Part shown: positions 8,799 through 17,602 of the stretch, piece after piece | How the letters are laid out: each line of letters starts with the position of its first letter | Position numbering within the stretch: the first letter of the stretch is position 1 | Assembly: GCA_947491935.1 (NCBI GenBank) | Contig: CANLLF010000001.1 | Span: 682,001-746,000, forward strand | DNA length: 64,000 nt | Reading direction: 5' to 3' | From: an uncultured Roseicyclus sp. | GTDB lineage: Bacteria > Pseudomonadota > Alphaproteobacteria > Rhodobacterales > Rhodobacteraceae | Program-made: the position numbers and the translations under genes | The notes under the pieces: generated by a model | The model's database searches: none | Told to the model about the DNA's origin: nothing | What the model saw: the letters and a program-made list of their open reading frames with translations, nothing else

Positions 8799-9092
8799 AT
8801 GCAGGAGTTCCTCGACCTTCTGGCGCTCTACTACCTCTGCGATGCCACCGCCCTCGTCCGCCCCATGTCCGGCGCCGAGATTTCCGCCTGCATGGACACC
8901 TACGACGCGGTGAAGGCGTGGTTCGCCCCCTTCGACCTCGCCCCGCGCGGCTCGCTGGAACGCCACGCCCAGATGCTGCAGGGCTATGCCGGGTTTCAGG
9001 ACTGGCAGGCCGCCAACGACGCACTCGTCGCCGACATGCGCGGCGATGCCATGGCCCGGGCGCGTGGGTTGGTGGGCGTTCTGGTGCGGTGA
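8799..9092 (+). CDS. Hypothetical protein
   Basis: A 97-residue hypothetical protein, beginning MQEFLDLLALYYLCDATALV. The ATG at 8799 is favoured by an AAGGAG site 7 nt upstream. An alternative in-frame ATG at 8703 (also with an AGAGGGG-like site) would add 32 residues that are proline-rich and look less like coding sequence. The protein seems all-helical, with no signal peptide or membrane segment. No family is recognised. It is followed by a gene-free stretch carrying inverted repeats. Confidence 0.5.
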   Translation: MQEFLDLLALYYLCDATALVRPMSGAEISACMDTYDAVKAWFAPFDLAPRGSLERHAQMLQGYAGFQDWQAANDALVADMRGDAMARARGLVGVLVR

Positions 9093-9113
9093 GGGCCTTT
9101 CGTCCGACCCCAG

Positions 9114-9253
9114 CCGTGTGATCGCCGGACCGGGGGCTGGCGACCCAACACCTGTGATTAGCACTTTATCCCTGCCACACCCGAAAACCGTCACAGCCTT
9201 GCGCCTGACGTAGCCAAATCGCCAGACCGTGGGTCGGTCCGGCGATCGCACGG
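9114..9253. repeat. 140-bp element bounded by 19-bp inverted repeats (MITE-like or relic)
   Basis: Arms at 9114-9132 and 9235-9253 match over 18 of 19 positions (core GATCGCCGGACCG / CGGTCCGGCGATC) and enclose about 102 bp without a gene. A second perfect 8-bp inverted repeat, TTGTTCCG / CGGAACAA, lies at 9266-9288. The gene-free stretch 9093-9401 holds only these structures. The arms could be terminal repeats of a small non-autonomous element; no clear target-site duplication was seen. Confidence 0.45.
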
Positions 9254-9401
9254 CGGCCTGCGGCCTTGTTCCGCGCCGATCGGAACAATCTTGAAAATAC
9301 CTTACCGCGATGAGCGTCATCAAGCCCGGGATCGCACCGGATAACCACGACAAGCGGTGCTCGAACGTGATCCTTGAACCGATCATTACAACAAACTTGA
9401 A

Positions 9402-10196
9402 CTATTCGATCAAAAAAATGCCCCGTTCTGCATCCGATGAGAAGCAAGCTCCCCCATCATCGATATTCTGTAGCTTAGGTTCTTCCGAACTTGGGTAGAT
9501 CATCACGATTGCGGCCGCACAATCATATACCGATATGACGAAGATCCCCAAACCTTGGTCGGGATCAACATTGAACAGGTATTCAAATACTCCCTCAGTA
9601 TTGAGCTTACCCTGTCTAAGGCTCGATTGGTTCGGTGCAATTCTTATGAGTTCATCCGGAATACCGGATTTAATGATTGAATAGTTGGTGAGCCATTGCA
9701 CCCAAACGCGGTTCTGAGAAGTTAGAATTCCTCCCGAATGTTCATACCAAAGCGCAAACCCCTGTTTGGCAGTCCAAGGATAGACATACTCTGAGAACAG
9801 CCTTTTATCAAAACTCGACTTTATCATCGGAACTAACAGACCGTTTTTCCGGATGTGAAACCGCGATGAGGCTGCAGTGAACCACTGAATCGCCTCTGGT
9901 GTATTATTCTTCACGCCTTTGAGCAGCTTAGACCAGTACCTCTCCGCTTCTGGTACTTCTCTGAACGCATTGCCCATGGTTAGGCTAATTAGTGCCGCAA
10001 CCTGATCGTGCTGGCTGGAACCATGGTTACACCTTGCACATGCTGGAAACTCTAGGCCGCTCGGGCGAAGCTTGTTGACAAAGAACACCTTTGGCGGTGC
10101 GTGTTCTATCGTTTCGGTTGCTTGGCTCCCCCCGCAGAAACAGCAAAGTGGGTGTTCCTTTTGAAACCGTTGCAACCTGCGCTTAGCTTCTCCCAT
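9402..10196 (-). CDS. HNH/zinc-finger-like protein of unknown function
   Basis: A 264-residue protein. The N-terminal 60 residues carry two cysteine pairs, CCFCGG and CARCNHG, around EHAPPKVF, a layout typical of HNH endonuclease or related zinc-binding modules; whether the catalytic histidines are complete is uncertain. The remaining 200 residues have no recognised family. The DNA is strikingly AT-richer than everything around it and uses many A/T-ending codons, a sign of recent transfer. The gene sits alone between a MITE-like inverted repeat and a palindromic repeat next to thyX. Possible roles are a mobile or defence nuclease, or a DNA-binding protein. Unassigned. Confidence 0.7.
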   Translation of the reverse strand: MGEAKRRLQRFQKEHPLCCFCGGSQATETIEHAPPKVFFVNKLRPSGLEFPACARCNHGSSQHDQVAALISLTMGNAFREVPEAERYWSKLLKGVKNNTPEAIQWFTAASSRFHIRKNGLLVPMIKSSFDKRLFSEYVYPWTAKQGFALWYEHSGGILTSQNRVWVQWLTNYSIIKSGIPDELIRIAPNQSSLRQGKLNTEGVFEYLFNVDPDQGLGIFVISVYDCAAAIVMIYPSSEEPKLQNIDDGGACFSSDAERGIFLIE

Positions 10197-10208
10197 TCAC
10201 TCAAGCAC

Positions 10209-10256
10209 CTAGCCCAGGATTCTTAATGCGGCAAATTTAATAAACAAAACCAACAT
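10209..10256 (-). CDS. Possible 15-residue leader peptide
   Basis: A tiny frame, MLVLFIKFAALRILG, preceded by a near-ideal AAGGAGG ribosome-binding site with 6-nt spacing, 12 nt upstream of the HNH-like gene and downstream of thyX. It could be a translated leader or an accident of the repeat in which it lies; the second copy of the repeat lacks the ribosome-binding site. Confidence 0.25.
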   Translation of the reverse strand: MLVLFIKFAALRILG

Positions 10257-10283
10257 CTTAACCTCCTTGTGCAAGCTTGCACA
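10244..10283 (-). repeat. Palindromic dispersed repeat, copy 1
   Basis: The 16-bp perfect palindrome TGTGCAAGCTTGCACA (10268-10283) lies 2 nt after the thyX stop, followed on the minus strand by GGTTAAG and a T/G-rich tract. The same arrangement recurs at 37123-37162. It may help terminate thyX transcription or be a protein-binding site. Confidence 0.65.
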
Positions 10284-10285
10284 CC

Positions 10286-11191
10286 TCACCCAAACACCGC
10301 CTCGAACTCCCGCCATTCGCCCATACTCATCCCCGAGCTCTCCTGCGTCACCGCCTCTCCGGCCAGCCGCCGCTTCAGCACCTCGACGCCCTTCCCCGAG
10401 AGCTGCACGCCCCCCATCCGGTAATCCTCGAACGCCCCGTAGGCCGCGGGCACCCAATCCTTCACCATCTCGGCAATCGCATCGGCATAGACCCGGATTT
10501 CATACTGCGCGTGCTCATCCGCGCGCAGCCGCAGGAAGTGGAACAGGTTGTGCAGGTCCACTTTCCAATACCATTGCGTGTAGATATTCGCGGGCAGGTT
10601 CATCCGCGCCAGTTCCCGCGCCAGCCCGGCCTGCCCGTCCTGCGACAGCATCGCCTCGTAATGGTCATAGGCCCGCCCCGCATCGTCCTTCAGCATCCGA
10701 AGAACCCGCTCGGCCTCCTCACCCTGCAACGTCTCCCCCCTTCCCTGATTGTTCACCACCGATTGCGCCGCCAGCGCGTCGGGCTCGGGGATGTAAAACT
10801 CCCGGTCCAGGATCGAATAGCGCGCCGAATATTCGTTCACATTCGCCGTCCGGTGCCGGATCCATTGCCGCGCCACGAAGACCGGCAGTTTCACGTGCAG
10901 CTTGATCTCGCACATCTCGAACGGCGTCGAATGCCAGTGTCGCATCAGGTAGCGGATCAACCCGCTGTCATCGCGGGATTTCTTCGTGCCCGCCCCGTAG
11001 GACACCCGCGCCGCCTGCACGATCGCCGCGTCGTCACCCATATAGTCGATGACCCGCACAAATCCGTGGTCCAGCACCGGTTTGGCCTCGTAGAGATGTT
11101 GCTCCATCCCCGGGGCCACCGCGCGGAGCGTCGGCTGCGGGTTGGCGCGGGACTGCTGGATATCCTGCTGTTGTTCAGGGGTCAGGGGCAT
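10286..11191 (-). CDS. thyX: FAD-dependent thymidylate synthase
   Basis: A 301-residue ThyX that makes dTMP from dUMP using methylene-tetrahydrofolate, with FADH2 as reductant. The family signature [15 protein letters not shown] near the middle matches the RHR(T/R)x7-8S ThyX motif, and [14 protein letters not shown] is the C-terminal conserved block. The ATG at 11191 has an AAGGA site upstream; the frame is open to 11242. This organism therefore may not need ThyA, though a second enzyme elsewhere cannot be excluded. It is divergent from the DUF817 gene. Confidence 0.96.
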   Translation of the reverse strand: MPLTPEQQQDIQQSRANPQPTLRAVAPGMEQHLYEAKPVLDHGFVRVIDYMGDDAAIVQAARVSYGAGTKKSRDDSGLIRYLMRHWHSTPFEMCEIKLHVKLPVFVARQWIRHRTANVNEYSARYSILDREFYIPEPDALAAQSVVNNQGRGETLQGEEAERVLRMLKDDAGRAYDHYEAMLSQDGQAGLARELARMNLPANIYTQWYWKVDLHNLFHFLRLRADEHAQYEIRVYADAIAEMVKDWVPAAYGAFEDYRMGGVQLSGKGVEVLKRRLAGEAVTQESSGMSMGEWREFEAVFG

Positions 11192-11284
11192 GGCAATGGT
11201 CCTTGGCGGGGAATCGGTAGATGCGGCGGCGTGAGGCCACATATTGCCCCACCGCCAGGCAAGACCGCAAGATGATGAGGTGAC

Positions 11285-12124
11285 ATGGCCGACGCAAGCG
11301 TTGCCAATCTGGAACGGACCTTGACCACCCGCCTGCCCGGACGCGCCGGGCAGGTCGTATTGTTCTTCGCCAAGCTGGGATGGGCGGCGGCCTTCGGCAT
11401 CCTGATCCTGACGGCAATTATCTTCACCCGGCTGATCTGGAGCGACGAGTGGCCACTCGCCCGCTACGACGCGCTGGTGATCTTCGCGCTGGTCACCCAG
11501 ATCCTGTTCATCCGCTTCAAGCTGGAAAGCCTAGAGGAAGCCAAGGTGATCCTCATCTTCCACATCTCCGGCACCATCATGGAGATCTTCAAACTCTCCC
11601 AAGGGTCATGGGATTACCCTGATCAGGGGGTGCTGGAGATCGGCGGCGTACCGCTTTTTTCCGGCTTCATGTATGCCTCTGTCGGCAGCTTCATCGCACG
11701 CTCGATCCGCATCTTCCACGTGCAGATTGCACCCTACCCGGCCTTCTGGATGACCGCCCTTCTGGCCGTCGCGATCTACGGGAATTTCTTCACCCACCAT
11801 TACACATATGACATCCGCTGGATCCTCTTCGCCGCCACGCTGATCCTGTTCTGGAACACGCGGATCTGGTTCTTCATCGCCAGCACCCCGCGCTGGATCC
11901 CGCTGCCCCTCGGTGCGCTCCTGTCAGCAATCCTTTTGTGGATCGCCGAGAACATCGGCACCTTCACCCAGACCTGGACCTACGAGACCCAGGGCGATAC
12001 CGGATTTGTCGATATCGGCAAGTTCGGATCGTGGTATCTGCTGCTCTATGTCAGCTTCGTCACCGTCACACTCGTGCTGCGCGACGCGTTGAAGCCGCAC
12101 CCGGTCAAACCCGCCCCCAGGTAA
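11285..12124 (+). CDS. DUF817 family integral membrane protein
   Basis: A 279-residue polytopic membrane protein with seven or eight hydrophobic segments. The conserved core [23 protein letters not shown] followed by GSWDYP and [18 protein letters not shown] matches the DUF817 (YoaT-like) family. Many family members have this full length. No biochemical function is established. It is divergent from thyX, with 93 nt between starts, and upstream of gloA, from which it is separated by about 75 nt. Confidence 0.85.
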   Translation: MADASVANLERTLTTRLPGRAGQVVLFFAKLGWAAAFGILILTAIIFTRLIWSDEWPLARYDALVIFALVTQILFIRFKLESLEEAKVILIFHISGTIMEIFKLSQGSWDYPDQGVLEIGGVPLFSGFMYASVGSFIARSIRIFHVQIAPYPAFWMTALLAVAIYGNFFTHHYTYDIRWILFAATLILFWNTRIWFFIASTPRWIPLPLGALLSAILLWIAENIGTFTQTWTYETQGDTGFVDIGKFGSWYLLLYVSFVTVTLVLRDALKPHPVKPAPR

Positions 12125-12200
12125 CAATCCCGCGCCCCGGGCTGTTCAAACCCCCCATGCTTGCTAAGCTACCCTCCAACCAACAAGGGAATCCCGCCCC

Positions 12201-12629
12201 ATGACATTGCGCTACCTGCACACAATGGTCCGTGTGAAAGACCTCGACGCCTCGCTGGCCTTCTACAAACTGCTCGGCCTGGAAGAGACCCAGCGCTTCG
12301 ATCGTGAGAACGGTCGCTATACGCTGGTGTTCCTCAGCCCACCGGGCCAGGACAACGCGGCGGTGGAGCTGACCTATAACTGGGACGGGGATGACGGCCT
12401 GCCATCCGACAGCCGCCATTTCGGCCACCTCGCCTACAGGGTCGGCAATATCTACGAGGTCTGCCAGCACCTGATGGACAATGGCGTGACGATCAACCGC
12501 CCGCCCCGCGACGGCCACATGGCCTTCGTGCGCTCGCCCGACAACATCTCCGTCGAGCTGCTGCAGGAAGGCGAGCATCTGCCCCCGGCCGAGCCCTGGG
12601 TGTCGATGGAAAACACGGGCCATTGGTAG
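12201..12629 (+). CDS. gloA: Lactoylglutathione lyase (glyoxalase I)
   Basis: A 142-residue vicinal-oxygen-chelate protein: RYLHTMVRVKDLDASLAFYK at the N terminus and metal ligands His (RYLHTM), Glu (AAVELTYNW), His (HFGHLAYRV) and Glu (NISVELLQ) in the expected order for the nickel-type glyoxalase I. It converts the methylglyoxal-glutathione hemithioacetal to S-lactoylglutathione, which the gloB product encoded at 59460 would hydrolyse. The gene overlaps the next start by 7 nt. Confidence 0.93.
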   Translation: MTLRYLHTMVRVKDLDASLAFYKLLGLEETQRFDRENGRYTLVFLSPPGQDNAAVELTYNWDGDDGLPSDSRHFGHLAYRVGNIYEVCQHLMDNGVTINRPPRDGHMAFVRSPDNISVELLQEGEHLPPAEPWVSMENTGHW

Positions 12630-13339
12630 GGCGCAGCCCCCTCCGGGCGCTTGGCGCCGCGCTCTGCGCCCTGGCCGGCGCAGGCACCGCCCATGGGCAG
12701 GACCAATGCCGCCTCGCGCTGCAACTGGGCCTCGATGTCTCGGCCTCCGTCGATCAGGCCGAGTACCGGTTGCAGGTCGATGGCCTGGCATCCGCCCTGC
12801 TCGATCCCACGGTGGTCGAGGCCTTCCTGAACGGCCCCGGCCCGGTGGCGCTCTCGATCTTCGAATGGTCCGGGCGCTTCCAGCAAGACGTGCTGATCGA
12901 CTGGGTGATGATCGACAGCGAGGCCGACCTCCTCGAAGTCGCCGAAGCGGTCTCGCGCTCCACCCGCGGCCATCAGGATTTCCCGACGGCCCTTGGCTAC
13001 GCGCTCGGTTTCGCCGCCACCCGCTTCCGCGAAGCGCCGGCCTGCCTGTTCCAGACGCTCGATATCTCCGGCGACGGCCAGAACAATGACGGCTTCCCCC
13101 CCGTCGCGGCCTATGAACATTTCCCCTTCGACGGGATCACCGTGAACGGCCTCGCCATCGGCGGCGCCAGCCGCGAGATCGAGGATTACTACCTGGCCGA
13201 GGTCATCCACGGCCCCGGCGCCTTCGTGGAATTCGCGGCCACCCATATGGACTTCGCCGAAACCATGCGCCGGAAACTGGAACGGGAATTGCGCTCCATG
13301 ATCCTGGGCGGTGCACCCGGCGCGGAAGACGTGTTCTAG
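12623..13339 (+). CDS. DUF1194 (VWA-like) secreted protein
   Basis: A 238-residue protein with a signal peptide ending AHGQ and a von Willebrand factor A-like domain: the MIDAS-type LGLDVSASVD near residue 35, then DISGDGQNNDG and DGITVNGLAIGG. This is the DUF1194 family, frequent in Rhodobacterales and exported. The only suitable start is a TTG at 12623, which overlaps the gloA stop by 7 nt, indicating translational coupling. The function of the family is not established; metal-dependent protein-protein interaction is expected from the MIDAS motif. Ends 170 nt before the convergent Mth938-type gene. Confidence 0.85.
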   Translation: MVGRSPLRALGAALCALAGAGTAHGQDQCRLALQLGLDVSASVDQAEYRLQVDGLASALLDPTVVEAFLNGPGPVALSIFEWSGRFQQDVLIDWVMIDSEADLLEVAEAVSRSTRGHQDFPTALGYALGFAATRFREAPACLFQTLDISGDGQNNDGFPPVAAYEHFPFDGITVNGLAIGGASREIEDYYLAEVIHGPGAFVEFAATHMDFAETMRRKLERELRSMILGGAPGAEDVF

Positions 13340-13508
13340 GCAATCCCGGCGGGATGCAGCGACAATTCGATTAAAATTGTCCCCGTCCCCCGCCGCGCCC
13401 GCGCTCCGCCCGCCCCCGCGCCCGGCGCCTGATCCTACACGCCGCCCGCTCTTTCATCTTGGCCGAAAAACTCATCTTCCGGGGCCACATCGGCCCCAAT
13501 CGCAACGC

Positions 13509-13874
13509 TCAGGGATCCGCCTCAACAGCCAGCATCGCGGCGCCCACGCGTCGGCCCTCGGCCAGAAGCACGTTGTAGGTTCGGCACGCCGCGGGCGAGG
13601 CCATCACTTCCAGCCCGATCCCCGACGCCTCGACGGCCCGGCGGAACGCCATCGGCGGATGGGCGATGGTGCCGCCGGTTCCGATCAGCAGGAAATCCAC
13701 CTCCGACGCCGCGGCCACCACCGGCTCCAGCGCGTTGTACCCGGCCCAGTCGAACACACCCGACGGCAGCAGCAGAACGGCCCCCTGCCGCAACTCGCCA
13801 CCAACGCGAAAGAAGCCGGGCCCGTAACCGTCCACTGGGCGGCTGTCATCGAAATTCACCTCGTTCATGCGCAT
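13509..13874 (-). CDS. Mth938/DUF498 domain protein
   Basis: A 121-residue protein with the Mth938-like fold signature: the N-terminal NxVNFDD(S/R) segment, GYGPGFFRVGGE, and FLLIGTGGTIAHPP followed by ACRTYNVLLAEGRRVGAAML. The family includes the mitochondrial complex I assembly factor NDUFAF3/C8orf38-type partners; in Rhodobacterales it commonly follows secF. The start at 13874 (MRMNEV) gives the conserved N terminus; an alternative ATG at 13868 is 6 nt on. It overlaps the end region of the TauE gene by a few bases only in the leader, so it is read in the same minus-strand operon. Function in bacteria unclear. Confidence 0.8.
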   Translation of the reverse strand: MRMNEVNFDDSRPVDGYGPGFFRVGGELRQGAVLLLPSGVFDWAGYNALEPVVAAASEVDFLLIGTGGTIAHPPMAFRRAVEASGIGLEVMASPAACRTYNVLLAEGRRVGAAMLAVEADP

Positions 13875-13878
13875 CGCA

Positions 13879-14631
13879 TCACCCCCAGACCGGCAGGCCC
13901 ATGATACCCGCCGCACCAATCAGGATATAGGCCGCCGCCTTGTAAAGGGAGGCCGCTTCGGGCCGGAACAGCCGCACCCCGATAAGCCCGCCCAGCGCAT
14001 AGGGCCCCAACAGGATCACGCCAAGCCAGAAGGCGCGCGCATCGACAAGGCCCTGCACCCACATCATCGGCATCATGAAAAGCGAATTGAGCGTCAGGAA
14101 ACAGGCAAGATTGCCGCGTGTCACCGCCACCGGCTGATCGGTGCCGAGATTGAACAAGATGATCGGCGGCCCGTTCAGGCCCGTCGACCCGCCGGTGATC
14201 CCGGCCAGCGCGCCCACCCCCAGTTGCAGCTTCCGCCCGCCCCGAAGCGGCACCTTCCACCCCGCCAGAAGGGCCGCCAGCGTGATCAGCGTCACCACGC
14301 AGACCGCCGTGCGGATCGTCACCTCGGGCGCGATGCGGAGCAGGTAGATGCCGACGGGCATGAAAATCAGGGACATGCCCACCATCATCAGTGTCTGCTT
14401 GCGGTCGGCATCCTTCCACGCGCCCGGAAACACCGTGAACAGCGATGCCAGCGCCGAGAGCGAGAACGCCGCGATGGCCAGTGGCGGCGGCAGAAAGATC
14501 GTCGCCAGCGGCATGAAGATGAGCGCCGAGCCGAACCCCGCAAAGCCATAGACCAAAGCCGCCAGAACCGAGATCGCCATAACCCAGATCAGCCCCGGCG
14601 TCGCCAGGGCCAGATCCAGAGCGTCAAGCAT
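13879..14631 (-). CDS. TSUP (TauE/SafE) family membrane transporter
   Basis: A 250-residue membrane protein with about eight hydrophobic helices. The repeated GFAGFGSALIFMPLATIFLPP and LAGITGGSTGLNGPPIILF segments are the paired half-repeats of the sulfite/organosulfonate exporter (TSUP) family. The substrate is unknown; sulfur-containing anions are likely in marine bacteria that use taurine. The ATG at 14631 overlaps the secF stop by 8 nt, so it belongs to the yajC-secD-secF transcription unit despite an unrelated role. Confidence 0.85.
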   Translation of the reverse strand: MLDALDLALATPGLIWVMAISVLAALVYGFAGFGSALIFMPLATIFLPPPLAIAAFSLSALASLFTVFPGAWKDADRKQTLMMVGMSLIFMPVGIYLLRIAPEVTIRTAVCVVTLITLAALLAGWKVPLRGGRKLQLGVGALAGITGGSTGLNGPPIILFNLGTDQPVAVTRGNLACFLTLNSLFMMPMMWVQGLVDARAFWLGVILLGPYALGGLIGVRLFRPEAASLYKAAAYILIGAAGIMGLPVWG

Positions 14632-15604
14632 CGACGTCGGCGAATTGCGTCCCGCCGCCGCCGCCGCCACCGGTCGGCTTCGACCAATCGCGCTTCACGC
14701 CGATCATCAGCACCACGTTCTTGGCCACGTAGATCGACGAATAGGTGCCCACAATCACACCCCAGGCGATGGCAAAGACAAAGCCGCGGATCACGTCGCC
14801 GCCCAGAACGATCAGCGCAATCAGCGCCAGAAGCGTGGTGCCCGATGTCATCAGGGTCCGGCTCAGTGTCTCGTTGGCGCTCAGGTTCATCACCTCGCGC
14901 AGGTCGCGCTGCTTGTACTTGATCAGGTTCTCGCGCAGGCGGTCGAAGATCACCACCGTGTCGTTGATCGAATAGCCCACGATGGTCAGAAGCGCCGCGA
15001 TGGTGGCCAGATCGAAGCGGATCTGCAGCAGGGAAAACACCCCGATGGTCAGGATCACGTCATGGATCAGGGCCGCGACGGCGCCGACCGAAAACTGCCA
15101 TTCGAACCGCAGCCAGATATAAACAAGGATGGCACCAAGCGAGGCCACAACCGCAATGATCGCGGTCTGGATCAGCTCCCCCGACACTTTCGGGCCGACG
15201 GATTCCACCGATGGAAACGTCATCTCGGGATCGACGGAGGCCAGAAGCGCATCTTCGATGGCCTGGATGGTTTCGGGCGTGACAGCCTCGGCGCCTTCCT
15301 GCGCCTGGATCCGCACGGTGACAACGTGCTGATCCTCGTCGAAATTGGGATCGAACACTTCCGAGATCACCACATCGCCCAGGTTCAGCGGCTCCAGCGC
15401 GGCGCGGTAATCGGCCACGTCCACCGCCACGGTGCTGTCGGTGCGGATCGTCGTGCCACCCAGGAAGTCGATGCCGAAATTCAGGCCGACCATCAGCCAG
15501 ATCGCCAGCGAGGCGATGACGGCCACAACCGACGCGCCGAAGGTGACGCGGGCATATTTGAAGAAATCGAAATTGGTTTCCTGCGGGACGAGACGAAGAC
15601 GCAT
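14624..15604 (-). CDS. secF: Protein translocase subunit SecF
   Basis: A 326-residue membrane protein, slightly longer than the enterobacterial form. It starts at MRLRLVPQETNFDFFKY (15604), has a first helix (VIASLAIWLMVGLNFGIDFLGGT), a periplasmic P1 domain, then five helices with SINDTVVIFDRLREN, the signature of the SecDF/RND family. It works with SecD and YajC to use proton motive force to pull preproteins through SecYEG. It follows secD by 4 nt and ends in GGGGGGG-type glycine linker residues before FADVDA. Confidence 0.97.
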   Translation of the reverse strand: MRLRLVPQETNFDFFKYARVTFGASVVAVIASLAIWLMVGLNFGIDFLGGTTIRTDSTVAVDVADYRAALEPLNLGDVVISEVFDPNFDEDQHVVTVRIQAQEGAEAVTPETIQAIEDALLASVDPEMTFPSVESVGPKVSGELIQTAIIAVVASLGAILVYIWLRFEWQFSVGAVAALIHDVILTIGVFSLLQIRFDLATIAALLTIVGYSINDTVVIFDRLRENLIKYKQRDLREVMNLSANETLSRTLMTSGTTLLALIALIVLGGDVIRGFVFAIAWGVIVGTYSSIYVAKNVVLMIGVKRDWSKPTGGGGGGGTQFADVDA

Positions 15605-15608
15605 CGGA

Positions 15609-17282
15609 TCAGACCTCGATCGTTTTGGGGCGGCGGCGCTCGAACCAGACAACGAGCAGCAGGCGCGTGACGTAGATGGCCGTGAAGACCGAGGTCACAA
15701 TGCCGATCCCCAGCGTGACGGAGAAGCCGCGCACGGGGCCGGAGCCCAGCGTGAAAAGGATCGTGGCAATGATGAAGGTGGTGATATTGGCGTCGATGAT
15801 GGCGCTCAGCGCGCGCTCATAGCCCAGTTCAATGGCCCGCGCGGGCCCGCGCGCCGTTTTCAGCTCCTCGCGGATCCGCTCGAAGACCAGAACATTGGCA
15901 TCCACCGCCATCCCGATGGTCAGCACGATGCCCGCAATCCCCGGCAGGGTCAGTGTGGCCCCGATCAGGGACAGCACCCCGAAGATGAGCCCCACATTCA
16001 GGACCAGCGCGACAGAGGCGAAGATGCCGAACAACCCATAGCTCAGGATCATGAAGGCAAGCACCGCAACGAATGCCACCAGCGCCGCGATCTGCCCCGC
16101 CTCGATACTGTCCGCGCCTAGTTCCGGCCCGATGGTACGCTCCTCCAGGAATGTCATCTCGGCCGGCAGCGCGCCCGCACGCAGCAAGATCGCCAGTTCG
16201 GTGGAGCTTTCCACGGTGAAATTGCCGCTGATCTGGCCCGAGCCGCCAGTGATTGCCCCCCGGATCACCGGGGCGGAGATCACCTCCTCATCCAGCACAA
16301 TCGCGAAGGGCGCGCCGATATTGGCGGCGGTGTATTCGCCGAAATCCCGCGCGCCGGACGGGTTGAAGCGGAAGGTCACAACCGGCTGGCCGGTCTGCTG
16401 ATCGAAGGACGGCTGGCTGTCGACCAGATCATCCCCCGACACCACCGGCGTTTCTTCCAGGATATAGAACGTGCCGCCCTCATCGGGGTCAATCGACGGC
16501 AGCACGATCTGGCGCGCCTCGACATCCTCATCGGCGCTTCCCGCGCGCCCCACAACCGGGTGAAAGGTCAGCCGCGCGGTTGTCCCGATCAGTTCCTTCA
16601 ACTCCTGCGCGCTGCCGATCCCCGGCACCTGGATCAGGATGCGGTCGGCGCCCTGGCGCTGGATCGTCGGCTCCCGCGTGCCCGCCTCATCGACACGGCG
16701 GCGCACGATCTCGATCGATTGCTGCATCGTCCGGTCGTTGGTCGCATCCTCCTCGGCCTCCGACAGCGAGATGGTCAGAACATCGCCACTGCCCGACACG
16801 TCCAGCGTCTGCTCGGCAATACCCGTCAGGCCCACCACCGGCTGCGACAGGGCCCGCACCGCGGCCACGGCCTCGGCCATGCCCTCGGGCTGGCTGATGC
16901 GCACCTGCAGATTGCCCGGCGCCGCATCGATCCGGCGGATCGTGCCCACAACATCGCGCAGCTCGCGCAACGCATCGCGCACCTCGGGCCACAGCGCATC
17001 CATCCGCGCCACATAAACATCTTCCACCCGCACCTCGGCCAGCAGATGCGCGCCGCCCCGCAAATCAAGGCCCAGATTGACCAATGTCGCGGGCAGGAAA
17101 CCCGGCCAGGCCGCCACATCGGCCACCTGTTCCTCGGTCTGGGTGCCGGTCCGCTCGATCTCGGCAAGCGCATCGTTGTGCCGCTCCACCGTGCCGTAAA
17201 AGAAGTTCGGCATCGCGAAGGACAGGCCAGTCAGGACGACCAGCACGATGAACAGCCGGTTCCAGAGCGGGATCTGCAGCAT
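15609..17282 (-). CDS. secD: Protein translocase subunit SecD
   Basis: A 557-residue protein: first helix (RLFIVLVVLTGLSFAMPNFFYG), large periplasmic domain with DLRGGAHLLAEV near residue 73 and RVDEAGTREPTIQRQGADRI, then five C-terminal helices including IAGIVLTIGMAVDANVLVFERIREELK, which carries the conserved Asp of the proton pathway. It forms the SecDF-YajC accessory complex in the inner membrane. The start has an AAGGA site 7 nt upstream. It lies between yajC and secF in the standard order. Confidence 0.98.
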   Translation of the reverse strand: MLQIPLWNRLFIVLVVLTGLSFAMPNFFYGTVERHNDALAEIERTGTQTEEQVADVAAWPGFLPATLVNLGLDLRGGAHLLAEVRVEDVYVARMDALWPEVRDALRELRDVVGTIRRIDAAPGNLQVRISQPEGMAEAVAAVRALSQPVVGLTGIAEQTLDVSGSGDVLTISLSEAEEDATNDRTMQQSIEIVRRRVDEAGTREPTIQRQGADRILIQVPGIGSAQELKELIGTTARLTFHPVVGRAGSADEDVEARQIVLPSIDPDEGGTFYILEETPVVSGDDLVDSQPSFDQQTGQPVVTFRFNPSGARDFGEYTAANIGAPFAIVLDEEVISAPVIRGAITGGSGQISGNFTVESSTELAILLRAGALPAEMTFLEERTIGPELGADSIEAGQIAALVAFVAVLAFMILSYGLFGIFASVALVLNVGLIFGVLSLIGATLTLPGIAGIVLTIGMAVDANVLVFERIREELKTARGPARAIELGYERALSAIIDANITTFIIATILFTLGSGPVRGFSVTLGIGIVTSVFTAIYVTRLLLVVWFERRRPKTIEV

Positions 17283-17320
17283 GGGGAGGTCCTTAAACCT
17301 TTGGGGACGGCCTCGGCCGC

Positions 17321-17602
17321 TTAATCGTTGGCCGGTTCAGTCTTGGAGCGGACCTGCGCAATCGTCGGGCGCAACACGCGCACCTTCACGTCCTTGGTCA
17401 GCTCCACCTCAACCTCGGTGTCGTCCTTGACCTTGGAGATCTTGCCGATCAACCCGCCCTGCGTGACCACCTCGTCGCCGCGCCGCAGCGCCGCCACCAT
17501 CGCCTGATGCTCCTTCACCTTCTTCTGCTGCGGGCGGATCAGGAAGAAATACATGATCACGAGGATCAGGAGCAGCGGAACAACCTGGCCGAAGGCTTCC
17601 AT
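17321..17602 (-). CDS. yajC: Preprotein translocase subunit YajC
   Basis: A 93-residue protein starting at the ATG at 17602 (MEAFGQVVPLLLILVIMYFF). One N-terminal transmembrane helix is followed by IRPQQKKVKEHQAM and GDEVVTQGGLIGKISKV, the standard YajC motifs. It associates with SecDF. It is the first gene of the yajC-secD-secF-tauE-Mth938 unit, with 38 nt before secD. The frame extends upstream to 17692, but without conserved sequence. Confidence 0.96.
   Translation of the reverse strand: MEAFGQVVPLLLILVIMYFFLIRPQQKKVKEHQAMVAALRRGDEVVTQGGLIGKISKVKDDTEVEVELTKDVKVRVLRPTIAQVRSKTEPAND

Noticed and set aside
13481-13497. GGGGCC/GGCCCC hairpin between the DUF1194 and Mth938 genes
   Set aside because: Only 6 bp, no U-run on either strand; too common in GC-rich DNA to call a terminator.
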